This document shows, one piece after another, positions 56,979 through 64,000 of a DNA stretch of 64,000 nucleotides. This stretch comes from Acidihalobacter ferrooxydans (GTDB taxonomy: Bacteria > Pseudomonadota > Gammaproteobacteria > DSM-5130 > Acidihalobacteraceae). The stretch is from assembly GCF_001975725.1 (NCBI RefSeq), contig NZ_CP019434.1, forward strand, positions 496,001 through 560,000. The letters are read 5' to 3'. Numbering within the stretch: position 1 is the stretch's first letter; the number at the start of each line of letters is the position of its first letter. A model generated the notes under the pieces. The model saw only the letters and a list, made by a program, of their open reading frames with translations. It searched no databases and had not been told where the DNA came from. Position numbers and translations under genes: made by a program.

Positions 56979-58075
56979 CAGCCACCCCTCGCCAGATTGA
57001 CCGGCGGCAGAATGGACGCGTCGGTGACGAAACGCTGGAACTGCTTCTTGTCCTGCGCATAGAGGTAGGCGTCGTTGGGATCGATTTCCTTGCGGTTCAG
57101 GCAATCCAGCAGAGCCTGATCGAGCAGTTGCATGCCCTGCTCGCGCCCGGTCTGGAGCATGGAGGGGATTTGATGGGTCTTGTCGCTCATCAGCAGCTTG
57201 CCGATGGCGTGATTCATGACCAGTATTTCGGTTACGGCGCGGCGGCTGCGTCCATCCGCTGTTTTGACCAGTACCTGAGTGATTACGCCGCGCAGGTTCT
57301 GTGCGAGAAAGCTTTTGCCCTGCGCACGTTGTTCGATAGGCAGCGCGTCGATGATGCGGTCGATGGTCTTGACCGCGGAGGTGGTGTGGAGCGTGCCGAG
57401 GACAAGATGGCCGGTTTCCGCCGCGATCATCGCCATCATGAGCGAGTCCGGGTCGCGCAGCTCGCCGACCATGATGATGTCCGGGTCCTCGCGCATGGCC
57501 GCGCGCAGCCCGGCCGCAAAGCTTTCCACATGGGTGCCGACTTCGCGTTGCACAACCTGCGCGCGCCGACTCTCGAACATGAACTCGATCGGGTCCTCCA
57601 GCGTGATGATGTTCAGCGCGCGGGCACGGTTGATATGGTCGAGGATGGCAGCCAGCGTGGTGGATTTGCCGGTACCCGTCGAGCCGGTCACCAGCAGCAG
57701 GCCCTGATGATGATCGGCCAGCGCGTTGATCACCGCAGGCAGGGCCAGTTCGGACAGTGAGGGGATGTGTTCGGGAACGTGTCTGAAGGCCGCTCCGACG
57801 CCGGTCGATTTGCGGTAGAGGTTGACGCGGAAGCGCCCGGCGATAGGCGACATGTAGGAAAAATCGAGATCGTTACCGTGACGGAATGCGGCTTTTTGCG
57901 TATCTGTCAGTATTTCGAACACATAGCCTTGCAGTTCGCGATTTTCGAGGTCGCGAAACCTGATGGGTATCAGTTCGCCGTTGATCCGCAGTAACGGCGG
58001 CATTCCCACCGCGAAGTGGATGTCCGAAGAGCCTTGCTCGCGCCCCAGTTTCAGAAAAGCATCGATACGCGGCAA
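56978..58075 (-). CDS. PilT/PilU-family twitching-motility ATPase (second copy)
   Basis: A 365-residue paralogue: Walker A VTGSTGTGKSTTLAAIL, the Asp box IEFMFESRRAQVVQREVGTH, Walker B DPDIIMVGELRDPDS, and the His box LGTLHTTSAVKTIDRIID. The start is TTG at 58075, supported by the very strong GAGGAGGGA seven bases before it; no ATG is in range. Pairs of PilT-type ATPases drive retraction together. It lies 14 bases after the HEAT-kinase gene, implying co-expression. Confidence 0.91.
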   Translation of the reverse strand: MPRIDAFLKLGREQGSSDIHFAVGMPPLLRINGELIPIRFRDLENRELQGYVFEILTDTQKAAFRHGNDLDFSYMSPIAGRFRVNLYRKSTGVGAAFRHVPEHIPSLSELALPAVINALADHHQGLLLVTGSTGTGKSTTLAAILDHINRARALNIITLEDPIEFMFESRRAQVVQREVGTHVESFAAGLRAAMREDPDIIMVGELRDPDSLMMAMIAAETGHLVLGTLHTTSAVKTIDRIIDALPIEQRAQGKSFLAQNLRGVITQVLVKTADGRSRRAVTEILVMNHAIGKLLMSDKTHQIPSMLQTGREQGMQLLDQALLDCLNRKEIDPNDAYLYAQDKKQFQRFVTDASILPPVNLARGG

Positions 58076-58089
58076 AACAGCGTCCCTCC

Positions 58090-60528
58090 TCAGTGACGGC
58101 GGTGAGTCGACATGAACGGCGCGAGTGTATGGCGCAGATCCGCCATGCTCTTGAACCGCCGCTCGGGTTCGGTGGCCATCATGCGCATCACCAGCGCACT
58201 CAGTGTCCGCGAAATATCCGGGTTGCGCTCGTGCGGCGGTTGGGCTCCGCCTTTGACATGCTGATACATGGCTGCAAGATTATCATCCCCCGTGAAGGGC
58301 GGGCTGCCGGTCAGCATTTCGTAAAAAATCACGCCCAGGCTGTAGATGTCCGAACGCGCGTCGATCGGCTTGCCCAGCACCTGTTCCGGCGACATGTAGC
58401 GTGGTGTGCCGACCATCAGGCCGGTTCGCGTCAAGCGGGTGTTTTGATCGTCCACTGCCGCGGCGACGCCGAAATCGACCACTTTCACCACGTTGTGCTC
58501 GTTGATCAGGATGTTCCCGGGCTTGAGGTCGCGGTGCACGATACCCAACGCGTGAGCCGCGACCATCCCCGATGCGACTTCGTACACGATATGCAGGCTG
58601 CGCGTCAGACTCAGCGGCACTTTGGCCTTGATCTCCGCCGATAAAGGCGTCGAGGCGAAATACTCCATGCTGATCACATAGTGTTCGCCCAGGATAAAAA
58701 AATCATAGATGCGAATAATGTTGCGATGCTCGATGCGCCGGGCAAAGAGGTGCTCGCGCTGAAACCGCCGCACCATGTTTTCGTCGGAAGACAGTCGTGA
58801 GTGTAGAAACTTCAGTGTCACATCGTCGCCGCGCGTCAGATCGTCGACCAGCACCACAACCCCGAATGCGCCGCTGCCGACGCGGCGGATGTAACGATAC
58901 CGCTGGCCCAGGATCTCGCCGGCACGCAGACGGGTGAGGACGATCGGCGTGGGATCGATGACGGGCACATCCGGCAGTTGATCCAGTTGGGTGCTTGAGG
59001 TGATTTCCGCCGCTGACGCCGGCGCCGATGCCGCTGACGCTGATGTCAGGGAATCGGCGTTGGTCGCGGGAGCCGTCCCTGATGCGTCCCGGGGGCGTTC
59101 GAAACGCTCGAGCAAGCGCGAAGCGCAGTCTCTGGCGACATCGCGCAGTTCCTCTTCGGGGGCGTCATGCGCGACGGCCTCGATGCGTTGGAGCACCCAG
59201 TCGGCATGTGCTGCGTCAGCCAATTCGACCAGGGCCAGCAATGCTTCCACACGCACATTGGGTTCGGCGCGTTGCAGCGCCTCGGCAACAGTCTCCAGGA
59301 GGCGCGCGTCACCGAGGCGGGCCAGCGCGCGCAGGGCAACGATGGCCATCGATGCATCGTCTTTGAGCAAGGGCAGCAACGCCGGTACGGCGGCCTTGTT
59401 GCCCAGTTTGGCCAACGCATCTACCGCCCGCTCGCGGACCCACCAATCGGAATCGCGAACCGCTTCGAGCAAATAGCCGAACGCGCGCTCGCTTTTGATC
59501 GAATTCAGGATTTCGATCACCGAACGGCGAATGAACTCATCGTCGTCGCGCAGGAGGTCGACGACGGCCTGAATCACGCGCGGTCCGCCGATTTTGGCCA
59601 GGGCATCGGCCGCTCTGGCGCGCACCCACCAGTCGTCGTCCTTGATCGCATTGAGCAGGCTCTTGATGGCGCGCGCGTCGCCGACTTCGTTCAACACTTC
59701 GACACCGGCGCGGCGCACGTATTCGGTCTCGTCGCGCAGCACCTCGACGACGTAGCGCAGCGTGTCCGGATCGTTCAGCCGGATGATTTCGTCGATGGCG
59801 TGATTCTGCACCTCGATATCCGCATCCCGCAGGAGTTGAAACAGGGTTTCGACATCGAGGACGCCCGTTTTCCCGGACAAGGCCTCCAGCGCGACCTGAC
59901 GCACCGCCTTGCTCGAATCTTCGAGCATGTGCTTGAGCGCCTGGTGCGCGGCGGGCGTGGAAAACCGCCCTAATACACGCGCCACGCCCTGCCTAAACTG
60001 GGCGTCTTTGGCGGTCGCCCGGCTCAGCAGTTCCGGCAGCAAGGTCTCGTCCGCGATATCGTCGAGCAGGCGGAACGCGGCATTACGTTCGCTGGGGTCG
60101 AGAGCGGCAATCTGCTTGAGCAGTTCTGCCGCATTCAGCGCATCCGTATGTGCGCAAAGCACCTCAAGGAGCGCCGCTTTCGGCATGGTCGGATCCGCGA
60201 GATACTGAAACAGGCGGTTAGGATCGTAGCTCAGTCGGCCGCGTAAGATGGCGACGACGGCCTGCGTGGTTCGCGTGTCGGTTCCGCGCAGGGCCTGACA
60301 GAAATAATCCAGAGTCGTGTTGTCCAGAATGCGCGTCAACAACTGGATCAGATGGTTTTTGTCTGTCGGATTCGCGAGAATCAGCATGCGCAATAAACGC
60401 GGCACCGCGTCGGCGGCGGAGTCCTTGAGTTTTTGCAGCACGTGCTGCGCGTCCTTGTCGGAAAAATTGCGCAGTGCCAGCGCGTTGGTTATCCGGCGCC
60501 CGGCACGCAATTCGCCGAATAGAGCCAT
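58090..60528 (-). CDS. HEAT-repeat protein fused to a Ser/Thr protein kinase
   Basis: An 812-residue cytosolic protein. Roughly the first 490 residues are helical HEAT/Armadillo repeats, seen as recurring units such as DDDWWVRARAADALAKIGGPRV and DSDWWVRERAVDALAKLGNK (shown in part). A low-complexity linker rich in Ala and Ser follows. The last 275 residues form a kinase: G-loop VGSGAFGVVV, the lysine in DVTLKFLHS, catalytic HRDLKPGNILIN, VVDFGVAAAV, and GTPRYMSPEQV. No membrane segment is seen. ATG at 60528; the frame's more upstream start is TTG. Adjacent PilT/PilU genes suggest regulation of pilus motors. Confidence 0.9.
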   Translation of the reverse strand: MALFGELRAGRRITNALALRNFSDKDAQHVLQKLKDSAADAVPRLLRMLILANPTDKNHLIQLLTRILDNTTLDYFCQALRGTDTRTTQAVVAILRGRLSYDPNRLFQYLADPTMPKAALLEVLCAHTDALNAAELLKQIAALDPSERNAAFRLLDDIADETLLPELLSRATAKDAQFRQGVARVLGRFSTPAAHQALKHMLEDSSKAVRQVALEALSGKTGVLDVETLFQLLRDADIEVQNHAIDEIIRLNDPDTLRYVVEVLRDETEYVRRAGVEVLNEVGDARAIKSLLNAIKDDDWWVRARAADALAKIGGPRVIQAVVDLLRDDDEFIRRSVIEILNSIKSERAFGYLLEAVRDSDWWVRERAVDALAKLGNKAAVPALLPLLKDDASMAIVALRALARLGDARLLETVAEALQRAEPNVRVEALLALVELADAAHADWVLQRIEAVAHDAPEEELRDVARDCASRLLERFERPRDASGTAPATNADSLTSASAASAPASAAEITSSTQLDQLPDVPVIDPTPIVLTRLRAGEILGQRYRYIRRVGSGAFGVVVLVDDLTRGDDVTLKFLHSRLSSDENMVRRFQREHLFARRIEHRNIIRIYDFFILGEHYVISMEYFASTPLSAEIKAKVPLSLTRSLHIVYEVASGMVAAHALGIVHRDLKPGNILINEHNVVKVVDFGVAAAVDDQNTRLTRTGLMVGTPRYMSPEQVLGKPIDARSDIYSLGVIFYEMLTGSPPFTGDDNLAAMYQHVKGGAQPPHERNPDISRTLSALVMRMMATEPERRFKSMADLRHTLAPFMSTHRRH

Positions 60529-60633
60529 GCTCAGCGTACCTGTGCGCAATGGTGAAGCACACGCAGCGGCTCGCTGGAATACGCCGCTGACGCTTGCTGA
60601 AGTCGGTTCGCCGCCGTGGACTGTCGTTGCATC

Positions 60634-61113
60634 TCAATCGCCCAGAGGGACTACGCGCATAATGTAAGCCTTGTTGATCAAGGTCACATTGTCCTGTTCG
60701 AGGAACAGGCGCACGAACCGATCGGTGTGGACATTCATGTAATCCAGCAGGCGCTGCCGGTCAGGTGGCAGGTCCTCGCGTATTTCACCGTGAAAAAGCG
60801 CGCCGTCCATCAATTGAAATTCAGCCCTGATGCGAACGCCCGGCGTCAGCGTTTGCTGAGGGGATTCACTATAATCGACACGCACGATTGCGTTTTTACT
60901 GTAAAAGCGCGTCTGACGATCCCCCTGTTGACCGCAACGGCAGACCAGAAACGGCTCTGGCTTGTTGAGCAAGTCGATCGGGTGTTCTCCGGCGACTGCC
61001 TCATCCGCTGTTGTGGGTTGGAGGAAAATGCCACACGGCACACGGCCTTCCGGGTGCACCCACAGATGCACTGATTTCAGCGTTTTGGGCACAATCAGAG
61101 AATCGTCGCTCAT
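60634..61113 (-). CDS. Uncharacterised 159-residue protein of the pilus-kinase group
   Basis: Starts MSDDSLIVPKTLKSVHLWVH. There is no signal peptide and no transmembrane segment. The last third (FVRLFLEQDNVTLINKAYIM then RVVPLGD) resembles the small beta domain found in several bacterial regulators with a LINKxxI motif. The middle part contains CRCGQQ but no complete metal site. No domain was identified with confidence. It is the first gene of the minus-strand group that continues to the HEAT-kinase and the two ATPases, with a 105-base gap. Confidence 0.7.
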   Translation of the reverse strand: MSDDSLIVPKTLKSVHLWVHPEGRVPCGIFLQPTTADEAVAGEHPIDLLNKPEPFLVCRCGQQGDRQTRFYSKNAIVRVDYSESPQQTLTPGVRIRAEFQLMDGALFHGEIREDLPPDRQRLLDYMNVHTDRFVRLFLEQDNVTLINKAYIMRVVPLGD

Positions 61114-61403
61114 AGTGTATCTTCGCCTTCCGTCTGCATTGTTGTGTAGGCTTGTCGGGCTGGGTGTTGTAATGCCCTCGCACGCGTTCCGCCAGATATA
61201 ACGCTACCACATCCAGGCGAATGCTCAACGGATAGCTCACAATGTGCCTGAATCGATACTCTGTATCGAACCAGAATACTCAAGTAGGCGATGTGCTCTT
61301 GCGTGATCAAACATCCGGGTTGAACCGATGTGTACGCACCGAGGGCCATCAATCAACTAATCGCTGCAGCCACTGTCTGCTGCGCAGTGTGTGGGAGGTT
61401 GGA
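61114..61403. other. Divergent gap between the uncharacterised gene and the Lrp-type sensor
   Basis: About 290 bases without a credible gene, presumably holding the two divergent promoters. GGGAGG precedes the start at 61404. No named regulatory element was recognised. Confidence 0.35.
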
Positions 61404-61646
61404 ATGCAAACTTTTTTTGTCTTGATTAAATGCGCGCTGGGCGCGACGTATTCCACGGCTGAGGCCATCATGAGTGAAATCGAGGAAACCTCGGAAGTTC
61501 ATTCCATTTCCGGGGAATACGATCTTCTGGCCAAGTTCTATTTGTCGCACGAACGCGATACTGGACGCTTCGTCACCGATACCTTGCAGCAGATACAAGG
61601 GGTCGAATCGACCTATACCCTGGTCGCCTTCAATGCGTTTACCTGA
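61404..61646 (+). CDS. Stand-alone Lrp/AsnC ligand-binding (RAM) domain protein
   Basis: An 80-residue protein consisting of a single RAM domain: MQTFFVLIKCALGATYSTAE, then EVHSISGEYDLLAKFYLS and TDTLQQIQGVESTYTLVAFN. In full Lrp regulators the domain binds amino acids and oligomerises; here no helix-turn-helix is present. Such stand-alone forms can be small effector sensors or co-regulators. ATG at 61404 with GGGAGG upstream. It is convergent with groEL across a shared hairpin. Confidence 0.85.
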   Translation: MQTFFVLIKCALGATYSTAEAIMSEIEETSEVHSISGEYDLLAKFYLSHERDTGRFVTDTLQQIQGVESTYTLVAFNAFT

Positions 61647-61710
61647 AGAGACTGTCGTGGCGTGCAGTCTGTCGCCCCGGGTGCCACGAAATTTGGGTTA
61701 TATGTAATAA

Positions 61711-61740
61711 AAAAAAGAGCCCCGCTGTGCGGGGCTCTCT
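61711..61740 (-). terminator. Intrinsic terminator of groEL
   Basis: GAGCCCCGC and GCGGGGCTC form a stem around TGT at about 61717-61738. Read on the minus strand the stem is followed by a run of T's (the A-run at 61709-61716 on the plus strand). The T-richer CTCTTC on the plus side may also help end the Lrp-domain gene. Confidence 0.9.
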
Positions 61741-61784
61741 TCGCTTGCAATGGCACAAGTCAGGCTTGCGCGTAAGCTGACAGC

Positions 61785-63491
<1,707 letters not shown>

Positions 63492-63782
63492 TCAGCCTTC
63501 GATCACCGCGACGATGTCTTCCTCGCGCATGACCAGCACTTCTTCGCCGTCGATCTTGATCTCGGTGCCGGCGTATTTGCCGAACAACACTTTGTCGCCA
63601 ACCTTGACGTCGAGCGCGCGCGTGTCGCCATTGTCCAGAATTTTGCCATTGCCGACGGCCAGCACTTCACCGCGCACAGGTTTCTCGGTGGCCGAATCGG
63701 GGATCACGATGCCACCAGCGCTCATGCGCTCTTCTTCCATGCGCTTGATCACAACGCGATCGTGCAGCGGACGAATGTTCAT
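63492..63782 (-). CDS. groES: 10-kDa co-chaperonin GroES
   Basis: The 96-residue lid protein. It begins [20 protein letters not shown], contains the mobile-loop region [15 protein letters not shown], and ends [22 protein letters not shown] lies in front of the ATG. A perfect CIRCE operator is found 56 bases upstream. Confidence 0.98.
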   Translation of the reverse strand: MNIRPLHDRVVIKRMEEERMSAGGIVIPDSATEKPVRGEVLAVGNGKILDNGDTRALDVKVGDKVLFGKYAGTEIKIDGEEVLVMREEDIVAVIEG

Positions 63783-63837
63783 GCTTTGAACTCCTCAAAA
63801 TGTTGTTGGATAGGATCAGCTTCTAAGGCCGGTGTAT

Positions 63838-63864
63838 TTAGCACTCCCGGCCAGCGAGTGCTAA
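63838..63864. promoter_or_regulatory. CIRCE operator of groESL
   Basis: TTAGCACTC-N9-GAGTGCTAA, with both 9-base arms identical to the consensus and a 9-base spacer (CCGGCCAGC). CIRCE is bound by the heat-labile repressor HrcA. It lies 56 bases upstream of the groES start. Confidence 0.97.
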
Positions 63865-63930
63865 TAATAGGAATCAAAATCGCAAAATCAAGGCCTGTCA
63901 GCCGCGAAAATCCGACTTTCATGAAATTAG

Positions 63931-64000
63931 CCCGAATGTTTCACAAATTCCCGCCGCTCTCGCGGGTCTCTTGATTCCACAAGGGGTATTTCCTCAGTCG
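63931..64000. repeat. Short terminal-inverted-repeat element, family A, copy 3 (cut by window edge)
   Basis: Starts CCCGAATGTTTCACAAATTC and follows copy 1 through CGGGTCTCTTGATTCCACAA and GGTATTTCCTCAGTCG to the end of the window. Its far end is not visible. It lies about 65 bases upstream of the CIRCE operator. Confidence 0.85.

Overview
The window is G+C-rich bacterial chromosome with densely packed genes. Its content (TamA/TamB, two PilT/PilU-type ATPases, WaaC/WaaF heptosyltransferases, GlnE, PEP carboxylase, the ispF-glyA-nrdR-ribD-ribE-ribBA series) points to a gammaproteobacterium. A Chromatiales/Ectothiorhodospiraceae-like, possibly sulfur-oxidising lineage is a guess from overall feel only. 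No rRNA, tRNA or CRISPR array was seen.

Layout. 1-6.1 kb: a partial gene, ispF, glyA, nrdR and riboflavin genes (ribD, ribE, ribBA, without ribH). 6.1-8.2 kb: a small monooxygenase-fold protein and a GH13_18 sugar phosphorylase. 8.2-16.3 kb (minus): tamB, tamA, ppc. 16.3-18.4 kb: a repeat island with a palindromic repeat, a short terminal-inverted-repeat element and a complete IS110/IS1111-type insertion sequence. 18.4-23.7 kb: a small membrane-protein gene broken by an in-frame TGA, glgA (minus), and zwf-pgi (plus). 23.7-39.4 kb: a long plus-strand catabolic locus. 39.9-45.7 kb: a five-gene oligopeptide-type ABC importer, followed by a convergent S66 peptidase. 46.6-48.7 kb: a foreign-looking patch with an IS630 remnant, an orphan trpB-like gene and repeat copies. 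48.7-56 kb (minus): glycosyltransferase, waaC, waaF, a zinc-finger protein, ilvE, glnE. 55.9-61.1 kb (minus): two PilT/PilU ATPases, a HEAT-repeat protein kinase and an uncharacterised protein. 61.4-64 kb: a stand-alone Lrp-type sensor domain, then groES-groEL behind a perfect CIRCE operator, and the start of another repeat copy.

The most interesting region is 23.7-39.4 kb. It encodes a GntR/UTRA regulator, a short-chain dehydrogenase, a class-III PLP enzyme, an APH-fold small-molecule kinase, an aldehyde dehydrogenase, two APC permeases flanking a PP2C-phosphatase/Ser-Thr-kinase/membrane-anchor fusion, a glutamine-synthetase-like ligase, an N-formylglutamate-amidohydrolase-like protein, an isochorismatase-fold hydrolase, and the B12-dependent ethanolamine ammonia-lyase EutBC. 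I infer an amino-alcohol (ethanolamine, aminopropanol or similar) catabolic system. It would have up to three entry chemistries: kinase plus PLP phospho-lyase, gamma-glutamylation, and the EutBC radical lyase. No microcompartment shell or EutA reactivase gene is present. A candidate GntR operator sits in front of the dehydrogenase gene.

Mobile DNA is the second theme. At least two families of short non-coding repeats with inverted ends are scattered through the window. The IS110/IS1111-type element has 13-bp perfect inverted ends and a long non-coding 3' region where a guide (seek/bridge) RNA would be expected, and it lies a few bases from the end of one of the repeats.
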